Shown here piece by piece: positions 21,216 through 31,657 of a stretch of 64,000 nucleotides of DNA (within the stretch, counting starts at the first letter, position 1; each line of letters opens with the position of its first letter). Origin of the DNA: Burkholderiales bacterium (lineage in GTDB: Bacteria; Pseudomonadota; Gammaproteobacteria; Burkholderiales; Burkholderiaceae_C); the NCBI GenBank assembly GCA_947474755.1, contig CANJJE010000002.1, positions 186,001 to 250,000 of the forward strand. Direction: 5' to 3'. The translations under genes were made by a program, and so were the position numbers. Under the pieces are notes generated by a model, which made no database searches, had not been told where the DNA came from, and saw only the letters and a program-made list of their open reading frames with translations.

Positions 21216-23855
21216 ATGAATCCCGAATTCAAGCCGACCGAGGTCGAACGCGCGGCGCAGGCCGCCTGGAACGCACGAGACGCCTATCGCGTCACTGAAG
21301 GGGCCCTCGACAGCTGCGGCGAGCCCAAGCCGAAGTTCTACGCCTGCTCGATGCTGCCCTACCCCAGCGGCAAGCTGCACATGGGCCACGTGCGCAACTA
21401 CACCATCAACGACATGTTGACGCGTCATCTGCGCATGAAGGGCCACAACGTGTTGATGCCCATGGGCTGGGACGCCTTCGGCCTGCCGGCGGAAAACGCG
21501 GCCATGAAGAACAAGGTGCCGCCTGCCAAGTGGACCTACGACAACATCGCCCACATGAAGGGCCAGATGCAGGCGATGGGCCTGGCAATCGACTGGAGCC
21601 GCGAGGTCACCACCTGCCGGCCCGAGTACTACCGCTGGAACCAGTGGCTGTTCCTGAAGATGCTCGACGCCGGCATCGCCGAGCGGCGCACCCAGGTCGT
21701 CAACTGGGATCCGGTCGACCAGACGGTGCTCGCCAATGAGCAGGTGATCGACGGCAAGGGCTGGCGCAGCGGCGCCACCGTCGAGAAGCGCGAGATCCCG
21801 GGCTACTACCTGAAGATCACGGCCTACGCCGACGAACTGCTCGATCAGGTTCAGCACCACCTGCCCGGCTGGCCCGAGCGCGTGCGCCTGATGCAGGAAA
21901 ACTGGATCGGCAAGAGCGAAGGCGTGCGCTTCGCCTTCACCCACGACATCCGCGACAGCAGCGGCCAGCCGATCCAGGGTGGTCGGCTGTATGTGTTCAC
22001 CACGCGCGCCGACACCATCATGGGTGTGACCTTCTGCGCGGTTGCACCCGAGCACCCGCTGGCGCAGCACGCTGCGGCGGCGAACTCTGAAGTGGCTGCG
22101 TTCATCGCCGAATGCCAGGCCGGTGGAACCACTGAAGCCGAACTCGCCACACAGGACAAGAAGGGCGTGCGCACCGGGCTGACGGTTCAGCACCCGCTGA
22201 CGCATCAAGCGGTGGACTTGTGGGTCGGCAACTACGTGCTGATGAGCTACGGCGATGGGGCCGTGATGGGCGTACCGGCGCACGACGAGCGTGATTTCGA
22301 GTTCGCCAAGAAGTACGGGATCGACATCCTGCAGGTCGTGCATGTCGACGGCGAACCGCATTTCGATTACGCCCGCTGGCAGGACTGGTACGCCGACAAG
22401 CAGCGCGGCGTGACCATCAACTCAGACTATTTCAGTGGCCTGAGCCACAAGGACGCGGTCGATGCCGTGGCCAAGGCGCTGGCCGCGCACGACCTGGGCG
22501 GCAAGAAGACCACCTGGCGGCTGCGCGACTGGGGCATCAGTCGCCAGCGCTACTGGGGCACGCCCATTCCGATCATCCATTGCGACGAGCATGGGGCGGT
22601 GCCCGTGCCCGAGGCCGACCTGCCGGTGGTGCTGCCGGAAGACCTGATCCCGGATGGCTCGGGCAACCCGCTGGCGAAACATGCAGCGTTCCTGGACGTG
22701 GCCTGCCCGAAATGCGGACGCCCGGCGCGCCGCGAGACCGACACGATGGACACCTTCGTGGACAGCTCCTGGTACTTCATGCGCTACTGCGACCCGCAGA
22801 ACACCGAAGCGATGGTCGGCGATGGCGCCGAATACTGGATGCCGGTGGACCAGTACATCGGCGGCATCGAGCACGCGATCCTGCACCTGCTGTACGCGCG
22901 CTTCTGGACCAAGGTGATGCGCGACCTGAAGCTGTTGTCGGTCGATGAGCCGTTCACCAGGCTGCTGACGCAGGGCATGGTGCTCAACCACATCTACTCG
23001 CGCAAGACGGAACAGGGCGGCATCGAATACTTCTGGCCGCACGACGTGAACAACACCTTTGGCACCGACGGCAAGATCGACGGTGCGACGCTGAAGGGGG
23101 ATGGTTCGGCCGTGACCTACGAAGGCGTGGGCACGATGAGCAAGAGCAAGAACAACGGCGTCGACCCGCAGGCACTGATCGATCAGTACGGCGCCGACAC
23201 GGCGCGGCTTTTCGTGATGTTCGCCTCGCCGCCGGAGCAGACGCTGGAGTGGAACGATGCCGGCGTCGAAGGCGCGCATCGGTTCCTGAAACGGGTATGG
23301 GGGTTTGGCGCCAGGAATGCCGAGGCGCTCAAGGGCAGCACGGGCGCAGCCGCCTTGTCGGACACCGGCAAGACGCTGCGCCGGGAAGTTCACCAGGTGT
23401 TGCGCCAGATCAGCTTCGACTACGAGCGCATGCAATACAACACCGTGGTGTCCGGCAGCATGAAACTGCTGAACGCGCTTGAAGCTTGCAGGGATGCTGG
23501 CGCGCAGCCTGTGCTGCGCGAGGGTTACGGCATCCTGTTGCGCGCGCTGTACCCTGCCTGCCCACACACCACCTGGACGTTGTGGAACGAGCTGGGCTAT
23601 GCCACGTCCCTCGGCGACTTGCTCGATGCGACATGGCCCGATGTCGACGAGTCGGCACTGGTGCAAGATGAGATCGAGTTGATGCTGCAGGTCAACGGCA
23701 AACTGCGCGGAGCGATCACCGTGCCCGCCAGCGCCGACAAGGCCGTGATCGAGAAGGCCGCCCTGGCCAGCCCCGAGTTGCTGAAATTTGCCGATGGGGC
23801 GTCAGTCAAACGCATCATCGTCGTGCCCGGCCGCTTGGTCAATGTGGTGCTCTGA
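21216..23855 (+). CDS. leuS: Leucyl-tRNA synthetase
   Basis: An 879-residue class I synthetase. The HIGH motif appears as [14 protein letters not shown] and the KMSKS motif as [13 protein letters not shown]. The CP1 editing domain contains the conserved [23 protein letters not shown] and [16 protein letters not shown]. The start is ATG at 21216. It is the first gene of leuS-lptE-holA, a common proteobacterial order. The C-terminal domain ends in [13 protein letters not shown], typical. Confidence 0.98.
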   Translation: MNPEFKPTEVERAAQAAWNARDAYRVTEGALDSCGEPKPKFYACSMLPYPSGKLHMGHVRNYTINDMLTRHLRMKGHNVLMPMGWDAFGLPAENAAMKNKVPPAKWTYDNIAHMKGQMQAMGLAIDWSREVTTCRPEYYRWNQWLFLKMLDAGIAERRTQVVNWDPVDQTVLANEQVIDGKGWRSGATVEKREIPGYYLKITAYADELLDQVQHHLPGWPERVRLMQENWIGKSEGVRFAFTHDIRDSSGQPIQGGRLYVFTTRADTIMGVTFCAVAPEHPLAQHAAAANSEVAAFIAECQAGGTTEAELATQDKKGVRTGLTVQHPLTHQAVDLWVGNYVLMSYGDGAVMGVPAHDERDFEFAKKYGIDILQVVHVDGEPHFDYARWQDWYADKQRGVTINSDYFSGLSHKDAVDAVAKALAAHDLGGKKTTWRLRDWGISRQRYWGTPIPIIHCDEHGAVPVPEADLPVVLPEDLIPDGSGNPLAKHAAFLDVACPKCGRPARRETDTMDTFVDSSWYFMRYCDPQNTEAMVGDGAEYWMPVDQYIGGIEHAILHLLYARFWTKVMRDLKLLSVDEPFTRLLTQGMVLNHIYSRKTEQGGIEYFWPHDVNNTFGTDGKIDGATLKGDGSAVTYEGVGTMSKSKNNGVDPQALIDQYGADTARLFVMFASPPEQTLEWNDAGVEGAHRFLKRVWGFGARNAEALKGSTGAAALSDTGKTLRREVHQVLRQISFDYERMQYNTVVSGSMKLLNALEACRDAGAQPVLREGYGILLRALYPACPHTTWTLWNELGYATSLGDLLDATWPDVDESALVQDEIELMLQVNGKLRGAITVPASADKAVIEKAALASPELLKFADGASVKRIIVVPGRLVNVVL

Positions 23856-23866
23856 GGCCCGCCCTG

Positions 23867-24409
23867 ATGTCCCCATACCCCACGGCCTTGCTCGTTGAAG
23901 AGGCCTCCGCAGACCGCCGCACCTGGCTGATCGCGATGACCTCGCTCGCTGCGGTGCCGCTCGCCAGCTGCGGCTTTCAGCTGCGCGGTGCACAGGAGCT
24001 CAGGTTCCGCACAGTGCAGCTCACCGGCTTCAAGCCCCACTCGCCGCTGGAAAAGGAGTTGCGCAGAGCCATCAATGCCAGCAAGACCACCCTGGTCGTC
24101 GATTCGGGCGGCGAGGCACAAGTGGTGCTGGAGGCGATCTCGGAACGCCGGGAGCGCAATGTGGTGGCCACCACCTCGTCGGGGCAGGTGCGCCAGATCA
24201 GCCTGCGTGTGCGCTTCACCTTCAAGCTGCGCACACCGTCCGACCGCGAGCTGATCGGGTCGACCGAGCTGCTGCTGGGGCGCGACATCAGCTACAACGA
24301 ATCCGAGGCGCTGGCGAAAGAGCAGGAAGAGGCCCTGCTGTACCGGGAGATGCAGAGCGACATCGTCTCGCAGATCATGCGCCGACTGTCCGCGGTACCG
24401 GCACTGTGA
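23867..24409 (+). CDS. lptE: LPS-assembly lipoprotein LptE
   Basis: A 180-residue lipoprotein with a basic-hydrophobic leader (RRTWLIAMTSLAAVPLASC) and lipobox LASC at Cys35. The mature part GFQLRGAQELRFRTVQLTGF matches the LptE/RlpB opening. It plugs the LptD barrel in the outer membrane during LPS export; lptD itself is at 34,460. It follows leuS by 11 bases and precedes holA by 35, the standard operon order. Confidence 0.94.
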   Translation: MSPYPTALLVEEASADRRTWLIAMTSLAAVPLASCGFQLRGAQELRFRTVQLTGFKPHSPLEKELRRAINASKTTLVVDSGGEAQVVLEAISERRERNVVATTSSGQVRQISLRVRFTFKLRTPSDRELIGSTELLLGRDISYNESEALAKEQEEALLYREMQSDIVSQIMRRLSAVPAL

Positions 24410-24444
24410 TCCTGTCTCACCTGTCATCTCGACCCTGAGCACCC

Positions 24445-25548
24445 ATGCAGCTGCGCCTCGACCAGCTCACCTCGCACCTGCAGAAAGGGCTGCGGCCGCT
24501 GTACACCGTCTGGGGTGACGAGCCACTGCTGATGCAGGAAGCCTGCGACGCGCTGCGTGCCGCAGCGCGCGACGCAGGGCACGGCGAACGCCAGGTGCAT
24601 GCAGTGTCGGGCGCCCATTTCAATTGGAGTGCGCTGCTAGGCGCTTCTCATGCGATGAGCCTGTTTGCTGACAGGCAGCTCGTCGAGATCCGCATACCTT
24701 CCGGCAAGCCTGGCAAGGACGGCTCGGAAGCATTGCAGCGCTACTGCCAGACGCTGTGTGACGAGGTGGTGACGATCGTGCAGCTGCCTCGGCTGGACCG
24801 CCAGCAGCAGCAAAGTGCCTGGTTCAGCGCACTCGATGCGGCAGGGGTCACGCTGCGCGTCGACCCGGTCGAACGCCACGCGCTGCCTCAATGGATTGCG
24901 CAGCGGCTGGGCGCGCAAGGCCAGCGGGTGCAGGGCGGCGAGGCGGGGCAGCGCACGCTGGCGTTCTTCGCCGACCGCGTCGAAGGCAATCTGCTGGCGG
25001 CACACCAGGAAATACAGAAGCTCGCGCTGCTGCACCCGGCGGGTGAGTTGAGCTTCGAGCAGGTCGAGGCAGCGGTGCTGAACGTGGCGCGCTACGACGT
25101 GTTCAAGCTCGGCGAGGCGGTGTTGGCAGGGCAGGTCACACGGGCGCTGCGCATGCTGGATGGCCTGCGGGCCGAGGGCGAGGCGGCCGTGCTGGTGCAC
25201 TGGACGCTCGCCGAAGATGTGCGGGCGCTCAAGCGGGTACACGATGCGATGAGCGCGGGTCGTCCCCTGCCGCTGGCGCTGCGCGAAGCACGTGTCTGGG
25301 GTCAGAAGGAGCGGCTGTTCGAGCGCGCGCTGCCGCTGTTCACCGAGGCTGCACTGGCCCAGCTGCTGCACGCCGCTCAGGTCTGTGACGGCCTGGTCAA
25401 GGGTCTGAAGCACCCCGACTGGCCACTGGAGCCGTGGGACGGCCTGAAGCGGCTGCTGCTGATGGTGCTGCAGAGCACCTCGGCGCCGCCGGCCGCGCGC
25501 CGTGGCGGCCGCGCGGTGGTGGTGCCGCGGTTGGCCTTGCAGGGTTGA
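24445..25548 (+). CDS. holA: DNA polymerase III delta subunit
   Basis: A 367-residue clamp-loader subunit. The N-terminus LRPLYTVWGDEPLLMQEACDAL-type sequence (about 18-37), VEGNLLAAHQEIQKLALL and NVARYDVFKLGEAVLAG are hallmarks of HolA. Delta opens the beta clamp (dnaN at 45,144). It ends the leuS-lptE-holA operon. The extra basic tail PAARRGGRAVVVPRLALQG is longer than in E. coli but common in this order. Confidence 0.95.
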   Translation: MQLRLDQLTSHLQKGLRPLYTVWGDEPLLMQEACDALRAAARDAGHGERQVHAVSGAHFNWSALLGASHAMSLFADRQLVEIRIPSGKPGKDGSEALQRYCQTLCDEVVTIVQLPRLDRQQQQSAWFSALDAAGVTLRVDPVERHALPQWIAQRLGAQGQRVQGGEAGQRTLAFFADRVEGNLLAAHQEIQKLALLHPAGELSFEQVEAAVLNVARYDVFKLGEAVLAGQVTRALRMLDGLRAEGEAAVLVHWTLAEDVRALKRVHDAMSAGRPLPLALREARVWGQKERLFERALPLFTEAALAQLLHAAQVCDGLVKGLKHPDWPLEPWDGLKRLLLMVLQSTSAPPAARRGGRAVVVPRLALQG

Positions 25549-25574
25549 GGGCAGCCTCGGCGCTCGCCGAGGGC

Positions 25575-26510
25575 TCAGTAGCCTCGAGCCCGATCCACCA
25601 GGTTTTGCAAGGCCTCTCCGGCACGCAGCCGACGCACATTCGCTGCGGCGATTTCGGCGGCGCTGCGGGGGTCGGTCTGCGCAGCAGCGTGCGGCAGCAC
25701 CGTGACCTTCGGGTGCTGCCAATAGCGATGCTCGGCGGGCAGTGGCTCGGCGTTGAACACATCGAGCACTGCGTGGTGCAGGTGTCCGCTGTCAAGCGCA
25801 GCGAGCAGGTCGGCATCGACGACGTGGCCGCCGCGCGCGAGGTTGACCAGGCTCGCGCCGGGCCGCATTGCATCGAGACGGCGAGCGCAGAACAGGCCAC
25901 GGGTGTGGGGCGTCAACGGCAGCAGGTTGATGACGATGTCGGCGGCACCCAGTACGCCGGTCAACGCGTCGTCGCCGTGATGTGTGGTGATGGACGGCAG
26001 CGCGGCTGGGCGCAGGCTCCAGCCGCTGACCCGGTAGCCCTGCGCGCCCAGGCACCGCGCAACGCAGCGGCCCAGCTCGCCCAGGCCCAATATCGCGATG
26101 GCGACCTCATCGGCGCGCCGCTGCGGCAAGGGCTGCCAGACCTTCACGCGCTGCTGCGCGGCGTAGGTCTGGAACCCTCGGTGGAGGCTGAGCACGGCCC
26201 ACAGCGCGGTCTCGGACATGGTGGCGCTCATCGACGGATCGACCATGCGGGCGATCGGCACCGTGGGCGGCACACTGGCATCGGCGAGCAGCCTGTCGAC
26301 ACCGGCCCACAGGGACTGAATCAGCCGCAGCTGCGTCAGTCCCTGCAGCGTGCCAGGCGGCGGGTTGGCGACGATGGCGACGTCGGCGTCGGCGGCGACC
26401 AGCGTGTGTCGCTCGGTGACGATGTGCTCTTCGGGCAGCGCGGCTTGCAGCAGGCTGCGCCACAGGCCGAGCGCCTGGACGTCGAAATCCGTGGCGAGCA
26501 GGATCGTCAC
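25575..26510 (-). CDS. ghrA: Glyoxylate/hydroxypyruvate reductase A-like D-2-hydroxyacid dehydrogenase
   Basis: A 311-residue NAD(P)-dependent dehydrogenase. The Rossmann motif is AILGLGELGRCVARCLG. NLARGGHVVDADLLAALDSG, the Glu in LDVFNAEPLPAEH and the His in VTVLPHAAAQTDP give the Arg-Glu-His set. The protein lacks the strong N-terminal similarity of SerA and resembles GhrA, which reduces glyoxylate and hydroxypyruvate. It overlaps the preceding pncC gene by 4 bases and is the last gene of the thiL operon. Confidence 0.88.
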   Translation of the reverse strand: MTILLATDFDVQALGLWRSLLQAALPEEHIVTERHTLVAADADVAIVANPPPGTLQGLTQLRLIQSLWAGVDRLLADASVPPTVPIARMVDPSMSATMSETALWAVLSLHRGFQTYAAQQRVKVWQPLPQRRADEVAIAILGLGELGRCVARCLGAQGYRVSGWSLRPAALPSITTHHGDDALTGVLGAADIVINLLPLTPHTRGLFCARRLDAMRPGASLVNLARGGHVVDADLLAALDSGHLHHAVLDVFNAEPLPAEHRYWQHPKVTVLPHAAAQTDPRSAAEIAAANVRRLRAGEALQNLVDRARGY

Positions 26511-27013
26511 AGTGAGGCGATCAGGGCTTGCAGCGCCTGCGTCACCGTCTGGCCTCGCACTGCGGCGCGGTCGCCCGCCAGTTGCAGCAAGGTCGCCCGC
26601 ACATCGAAGACAGCATCCAGGCTCTCACGGCCGGCGACCGCCAGCCACACCGTGCCGACCGGCTTGCCCGGCATCGCACCGCCCGGCCCGGCGATGCCTG
26701 TCACCGCCACGGCGCGCTGCGCCTGCGAGCGCTGCAGCGCGCCGGCCGCCATTGCTGTCGCGACCGCTTCGCTGACAGCGCCGTGGCGTGCGATCAGTTC
26801 GGCGGGCACACCGAGCAGGCCGGTCTTGGATTCGTTCGAATAGCTGACCACCCCGTGTTCGAACCAATCGCTGGACCCTGCCACCGAGGTGCAGGCGGCA
26901 GCGATCAGCCCCCCCGTGCAGGATTCGGCGGTGACCAGCCGCCAGCCACGTAACCGCAAGGCGTCTGCCAGCGCTAGAACCAGCACGTTTTGGTCTGGGT
27001 CGAGTTTGTTCAT
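26507..27013 (-). CDS. pncC: Nicotinamide-nucleotide amidase (CinA C-terminal domain)
   Basis: A 168-residue stand-alone CinA C-terminal domain. Family blocks are VTAESCTGGLIAAACTSVAGSSDWFEHGV (split: AESCTGG, then SDWFEHGVVSYSNESK) and AVTGIAGPGGAMPGKPVGTVW. It deamidates NMN to NaMN in NAD recycling. ATG 27013 (MNKLDPDQ) is used; longer frames run into pgpA. It overlaps ghrA by 4 bases and follows pgpA by 8, so translation is probably coupled. Confidence 0.93.
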   Translation of the reverse strand: MNKLDPDQNVLVLALADALRLRGWRLVTAESCTGGLIAAACTSVAGSSDWFEHGVVSYSNESKTGLLGVPAELIARHGAVSEAVATAMAAGALQRSQAQRAVAVTGIAGPGGAMPGKPVGTVWLAVAGRESLDAVFDVRATLLQLAGDRAAVRGQTVTQALQALIASL

Positions 27014-27021
27014 CTGCAGCC

Positions 27022-27558
27022 TCAGAGGATCGCCGCGCCGAATCGCCACACCGAGATCACCAGCAAGGTGCACAACGCCGCCACGAGATCGTCGAAAAGG
27101 ATGCCGAAACCCTGCGCCCAGCCAATGGGCTGGCCGCGTCGGCCCTTGTAAAGGCGATCGGCCCAGGCCACCGGGCCCAGCTTGGCAGCGTCGAAATACC
27201 GGAAAAGCACAAAGGCCACGCCCTGAGCGATCACCCCGGCCGGCGTCACGAGCCACAGCACCAGCCAGAAAGCCAGCACCTCGTCCCACACGACAGGGCT
27301 GGGGTCAGGCATCGCCAGCGCACGGGCCGTGACGGTACACGCCCACCAGCCGACGAAGAAGCCGGCCAGCAGCAGCGCGGCCATCTGCATTTCGCCAAGG
27401 TGCGGCTGCAACACCAGGAAGGCCAGCCAGGCCCATAGCGTGCCTACCGTGCCCGGCGCAAGAGGGGACAGACCGCTGCCGAAGCCCAGCGCGATCGCAT
27501 GTGCCGGATGGCTGAGCAGCAGCCTGACCGTCGGTCGGCGCGGCGTCATGTCGATCAT
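27022..27558 (-). CDS. pgpA: Phosphatidylglycerophosphatase A
   Basis: A 178-residue inner-membrane phosphatase making phosphatidylglycerol. Visible landmarks are GFGSGLSPLAPGTVGTLWAW, the acidic VVWDEVLAFWLVLW, FRYFDAAKLGPVAWADR and ILFDDLVAALCTLL. Four hydrophobic segments are apparent. The ATG at 27558 overlaps the thiL stop (ATGA, 4 bases). The thiL-pgpA pair is widespread in proteobacteria. Confidence 0.95.
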   Translation of the reverse strand: MIDMTPRRPTVRLLLSHPAHAIALGFGSGLSPLAPGTVGTLWAWLAFLVLQPHLGEMQMAALLLAGFFVGWWACTVTARALAMPDPSPVVWDEVLAFWLVLWLVTPAGVIAQGVAFVLFRYFDAAKLGPVAWADRLYKGRRGQPIGWAQGFGILFDDLVAALCTLLVISVWRFGAAIL

Positions 27559-28541
27559 GTGCGGAAGTGGTCGAACGATGCCACCCCATGCGCCACCGCA
27601 CGGCCATTGGCGTCGATCAGTGCGGTTTGAGCCTCGCGCCCCGCGCCGGAGCGCCCGACGATACGCCCGATGCGCGTCAGGGCGACGCCGGCCGAAATGC
27701 CGGCTGCGATCACCTGCTGAGCACTCTGCGGCGGCGCGGTGAACAGCAACTCGTAATCGTCGCCACCGGACAGTGTGCACAGGCGCTGAACCGCCAGCGG
27801 CTGCGCGCGCAACGTCGCGCTGCGCGGCACGGCATCGACATCCACAACCGCATCGACACCGGAGCGCTGCAGCACATGCCTCAGATCGCCAAGCAGGCCA
27901 TCGGACAGGTCGATCGCGCTCGTCGCGATACCGCGCAGCGCCTGCCCGAGAGCGATGCGAGGCTGCGGCATTTCCATCGCTCGGCGCACCGCCTCGAAGT
28001 CGCCACCGGTCAGGCACAGCGTACCGCGAAAGACTTCGAGCGCGAGGCGTGCATCGCCCAGGCGGCCGCTGACATAGAGCTCGTCACCGGCGCGCGCACC
28101 CGAGCGCAGCAGTGCGCCGGCACCCGCCGCTGGCACCAGGCCGAAGACGCTGATGCAGATGCTCAGCGGCCCACGGGTCGTGTCGCCGCCGATCAGTTCG
28201 CAGCCATGCGCATCGGCCAGGGCCAGCAACCCTCGCGACAGGCCGCCAAGGAACGCTTCATCGGCGCTCGGCAGGGCCAGGGCCAGCGTGAACGCCACCG
28301 GCTCGGCGCCGCAGGCGGCGAGGTCGCTCAGGTTGACCGCCAGGGCCTTGTGGCCCAGCCGCTCGGGATCCACCGTCGACAGAAAATGTCGACCCTCGAC
28401 GAGCATGTCGCACGAGGTGGCGAGGTGCATGCCGGTTGGCACGGCAAGCAGCGCACAGTCGTCGCCGATGCCCAAAGCCGCACGCCGTGTCGGGCGGTCA
28501 AAGTATTTCGCGATGAGGTCGAATTCGCCGAGCGACATCAT
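27555..28541 (-). CDS. thiL: Thiamine-monophosphate kinase
   Basis: A 328-residue enzyme converting TMP to TPP, the ligand of the riboswitch upstream of thiC. The start GEFDLIAKYFDRP, IGDDCALLAVP, LIGGDTTRGPLSI, AIDLSDGLLGDL and LSGGDDYELLFTAP are all typical. Two adjacent ATGs (28541 and 28538) are possible; 28541 is given. It begins the thiL-pgpA-pncC-ghrA operon, divergent from maeB, with 80 bases between the starts. Confidence 0.95.
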   Translation of the reverse strand: MMSLGEFDLIAKYFDRPTRRAALGIGDDCALLAVPTGMHLATSCDMLVEGRHFLSTVDPERLGHKALAVNLSDLAACGAEPVAFTLALALPSADEAFLGGLSRGLLALADAHGCELIGGDTTRGPLSICISVFGLVPAAGAGALLRSGARAGDELYVSGRLGDARLALEVFRGTLCLTGGDFEAVRRAMEMPQPRIALGQALRGIATSAIDLSDGLLGDLRHVLQRSGVDAVVDVDAVPRSATLRAQPLAVQRLCTLSGGDDYELLFTAPPQSAQQVIAAGISAGVALTRIGRIVGRSGAGREAQTALIDANGRAVAHGVASFDHFRT

Positions 28542-28621
28542 CACATTCTCGCCGCGAGCGTGGGCGTATCGTTGCGCAAACCGATACGCCGGACAAACCG
28601 GCTCCCCAGAGGAATCCCCCC

Positions 28622-30919
28622 ATGACCACATCCAACGACAGCAGGCACGCTGAACTGCGGCTCGCAGCGCTCGAATACCACGAATTCCCCACGCCAGGCA
28701 AGATCGCTATTACGCCGACCAAGCAACTGGTCAACCAGCGCGACCTCGCCCTGGCGTACTCGCCAGGAGTCGCAGCAGCCTGTGAAGAAATCGTTGCCGA
28801 TCCAGCCAATGCCTACAAGTACACCGCGCGCGGCAACCTCGTCGCCGTGATCACCAACGGCACCGCAGTGCTCGGACTGGGCGACATCGGGCCGCTGGCG
28901 GCCAAACCGGTGATGGAAGGCAAGGCGGTGCTGTTCAAGAAGTTTGCCGGCATCGATGTGTTCGACATCGAGCTGGCCGAACGCAACCTCGACAAGCTGA
29001 TCGACACGATTGCGGCACTCGAGCCAACCTTCGGCGGCATCAACCTCGAGGACATCAAGGCACCGGATTGCTTCTGTGTCGAGCGCGCCTTGCGCAAGCG
29101 GATGAAGATTCCGGTCTTCCACGACGACCAGCACGGCACGGCCATCGTGGTCGGCGCCGCCGTGTTGAATGCGCTGCGGGTGACAGGCAAGGACATCAAG
29201 GAAATCAAGCTGGTCACCTCGGGTGCGGGCGCTGCAGCGCTGGCCTGTCTGACGCTGCTGGTAAAGCTGGGCCTGCCTCGCGAGAACATCTGGGTGACCG
29301 ACCTGGCGGGCGTCGTCTACGAAGGCCGCACCGAGCTGATGGACGAGGACAAGATCTTCTTCGCACAGAAGACCACGCACCGCAGCCTCGCCGATGTCAT
29401 GCGCGGCGCCGACGTCTTTCTCGGACTGAGCGCAGGCGGCGTGCTCAAGAAGGAAGTCGTCGCGACGATGAACCCGAATCCGGTCATTTTCGCGCTGGCC
29501 AACCCCACGCCGGAAATCATGCCCGAGGAGATCAAGGAAGTGCGCGGCGACGCGATCATCGCGACCGGTCGCACCGACTATCCGAATCAGGTCAACAACG
29601 TCCTGTGCTTTCCATACATCTTCAGGGGCGCACTGGATTCGGGGGCAACGACGATCACGGTGGAGATGGAGATTGCTGCGGTCCATGCGATCGCCGAACT
29701 GGCACAGGCGGAGCAAAGCGAGGTCGTGGCCGCTGCTTATGCGGGTGCGAATCTCAGCTTCGGGCCGGATTACCTGATACCGAAGCCGTTCGATCCGCGG
29801 CTGATGATCAAGATCGCGCCCGCCGTGGCACAGGCTGCGGCCGATTCCGGCGTCGCCGCCCGCCCGGTGCGCGATCTGGAGGCCTACCGCCAAAGGCTGC
29901 TGAGCTTCGTCTACGCCTCGGGCACGACGATGAAGCCCATCTTCAACCTGGCCAAACGCGCGCAGAACAAGCGCATCGCCTATGCCGAGGGCGAGGAAGA
30001 GCGTGTGCTGCGTGCCGCACAGATCGTGGTTGACGAAGGGCTGGCGCGCCCGACACTGATCGGGCGTCCGGAAGTCATCGCCTCACGCATCCAGAAGTTC
30101 GGCCTGCGCCTCGATGCCGGGCGCGACTACGACGTCGTCAACACCGACAACGACCACCGCTACCGCGACTACTGGCAGACCTACCACAGGCTCACCGCAC
30201 GCAAGGGCATCACCGAGCAGATCGCCAAGATCGAGATGCGCCGGCGCCTGACGCTGATTGGCTCGATGCTGCTGCACAAGGGCGAGGTCGACGGCATGCT
30301 GTGCGGCACCTGGGGCAATACCGCCTATCACCTGAACTACGTCGACCAGGTCATTGGGCAGCGGGAAGGCGCGAGCACATACGCATGCATGAACAGCCTG
30401 CTGTTGCCGGGACGTCAAATCATGTTGGTGGACACCCACATCAACTATGACCCAACGGCCGAGCAGCTTGCCGAAATCACCAAAATGGCCGCCGAAGAGA
30501 TGGTGCGCCTGGGGCTGCGGCCCAAGGCGGCCTTGCTGTCGCATAGCAATTTTGGATCCAGCAACCATCCTTCGGCGGTCAAGATGCGTGACACGCTGGC
30601 CTTGCTGCGCCAGAACACGCCCTGGCTGGAAGTCGATGGCGAAATGCACGGCGATGCCGCACTCGATGCCGATCACCGCCGGGGTCTGATGCCCATGAGT
30701 ACCCTGACCGGAGAAGCAAACTTGCTGGTGCTGCCCAACATCGATGCCGCCAACATCGCCTACAACCTGCTGAAGACGGCTGCCGGCGGCGGTATCGCGA
30801 TCGGCCCGCTGCTGCTCGGTGCGGCCAAGCCGGTGCACATCCTGACCGCCTCGGCCACCGTGCGACGCATTGTCAACATGACGGCACTGGCCGTGGCCGA
30901 CGCCAACGCGACGCGTTGA
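28622..30919 (+). CDS. maeB: NADP-dependent malic enzyme with phosphotransacetylase-like domain
   Basis: A 765-residue two-domain enzyme. The malic part (about 1-430) includes [55 protein letters not shown] and [15 protein letters not shown]. The C-terminal part (about 430-765) is a phosphate-acetyltransferase-like domain used for regulation by acetyl-CoA in MaeB proteins. It decarboxylates malate to pyruvate with NADPH formation. It is monocistronic, followed by a structured terminator-like region. Confidence 0.97.
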   Translation: MTTSNDSRHAELRLAALEYHEFPTPGKIAITPTKQLVNQRDLALAYSPGVAAACEEIVADPANAYKYTARGNLVAVITNGTAVLGLGDIGPLAAKPVMEGKAVLFKKFAGIDVFDIELAERNLDKLIDTIAALEPTFGGINLEDIKAPDCFCVERALRKRMKIPVFHDDQHGTAIVVGAAVLNALRVTGKDIKEIKLVTSGAGAAALACLTLLVKLGLPRENIWVTDLAGVVYEGRTELMDEDKIFFAQKTTHRSLADVMRGADVFLGLSAGGVLKKEVVATMNPNPVIFALANPTPEIMPEEIKEVRGDAIIATGRTDYPNQVNNVLCFPYIFRGALDSGATTITVEMEIAAVHAIAELAQAEQSEVVAAAYAGANLSFGPDYLIPKPFDPRLMIKIAPAVAQAAADSGVAARPVRDLEAYRQRLLSFVYASGTTMKPIFNLAKRAQNKRIAYAEGEEERVLRAAQIVVDEGLARPTLIGRPEVIASRIQKFGLRLDAGRDYDVVNTDNDHRYRDYWQTYHRLTARKGITEQIAKIEMRRRLTLIGSMLLHKGEVDGMLCGTWGNTAYHLNYVDQVIGQREGASTYACMNSLLLPGRQIMLVDTHINYDPTAEQLAEITKMAAEEMVRLGLRPKAALLSHSNFGSSNHPSAVKMRDTLALLRQNTPWLEVDGEMHGDAALDADHRRGLMPMSTLTGEANLLVLPNIDAANIAYNLLKTAAGGGIAIGPLLLGAAKPVHILTASATVRRIVNMTALAVADANATR

Positions 30920-30950
30920 GCGCAAGAAACCTCGGCCGCCCGAACTGCGG

Positions 30951-31003
30951 GTAGCCCCTGACCGCGCGACGCGCGCTGCTCAGCGCGCTTCCAGGGGGCT
31001 TTA
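30951..31003 (+). terminator. Nested hairpin after maeB
   Basis: An outer AGCCCCTG (30953-30960) pairs with CAGGGGGCT (30992-31000, one bulge). A perfect inner stem GCGCGCTG/CAGCGCGC (30971-30988) sits inside it. Only two or three T follow, so it is a weak intrinsic terminator at best. The rest of 30920-31195 shows nothing else clear. Confidence 0.5.
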
Positions 31004-31195
31004 TGACGGTCTCAAGGCGCTCTTTTAGGAACGCCAGTTAATGGCTCTACGCTTGCGCACTTGTGCCTTCGCGGAGCTAAAGGAGAATGTGAGCAAACAC
31101 TTTTCTCGCAACTGCACCGCCCTGACCTGATGCACCGGCTTGAGGTTTCACGCCCGATTCGGTACCATCTCACATTCGCAATTTAGGGATAACCC

Positions 31196-31618
31196 GTGTT
31201 TTTGTTGCGCCTGTTTCGGGCTCCCCAGAAACGCCTCGCTTCTGCCGTCGGCTCGTTGATGGCTGTTTGTGCGGTGAGTGTTTGTTTGTTGACCGGCACG
31301 TCCTGGGCCAGAGAAGCCGAGGCAACAGTTTCAGTCATCGCGCTGGAGCAACTGCCACCAGAAGCGAGACAAACCCATGTGTTGATCCATTCAGGCGGGC
31401 CGTTTCCGTTCCGAAAGGACGGTACCGTGTTTGGCAACCGTGAGCGTTTGTTGCCTGCTCGGGCCCGCGGGTTTTACCGTGAATACACCGTGGCGACCCC
31501 GGGGTCGCGCGACAGAGGCGCCCGACGCATCGTGTGCGGGGGGAAGCAACGTCAGGCACCTGACAGCTGTTTTTACAGCGCCGATCACTACGCGAGCTTC
31601 AGTCTCATCGTGCAGTGA
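31196..31618 (+). CDS. Secreted guanyl-specific ribonuclease (barnase/RNase Sa type)
   Basis: A 140-residue N1/T1-family ribonuclease from GTG 31196 (AGGGA 6-7 bases upstream). A signal peptide spans about 1-38 (KRLASAVGSLMAVCAVSVCLL, cleavage near TSWA). The mature enzyme has the GGPFPFRKDGTVFGNRERLLP strand-loop, the catalytic Glu in FYREYTVATPGS (about 96), Arg in RGARRIVCGG (about 110-111) and His in YSADHYASF (about 131). It should cut RNA after guanosine. The barstar gene follows 39 bases later, so the cell protects itself from premature cytoplasmic activity. The role (competition, nutrient scavenging, or housekeeping) is open. Confidence 0.92.
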   Translation: MFLLRLFRAPQKRLASAVGSLMAVCAVSVCLLTGTSWAREAEATVSVIALEQLPPEARQTHVLIHSGGPFPFRKDGTVFGNRERLLPARARGFYREYTVATPGSRDRGARRIVCGGKQRQAPDSCFYSADHYASFSLIVQ

Positions 31619-31657
31619 ACGGCGCGCTAGTTACTTGACCACAGGAGGAACGAGTCC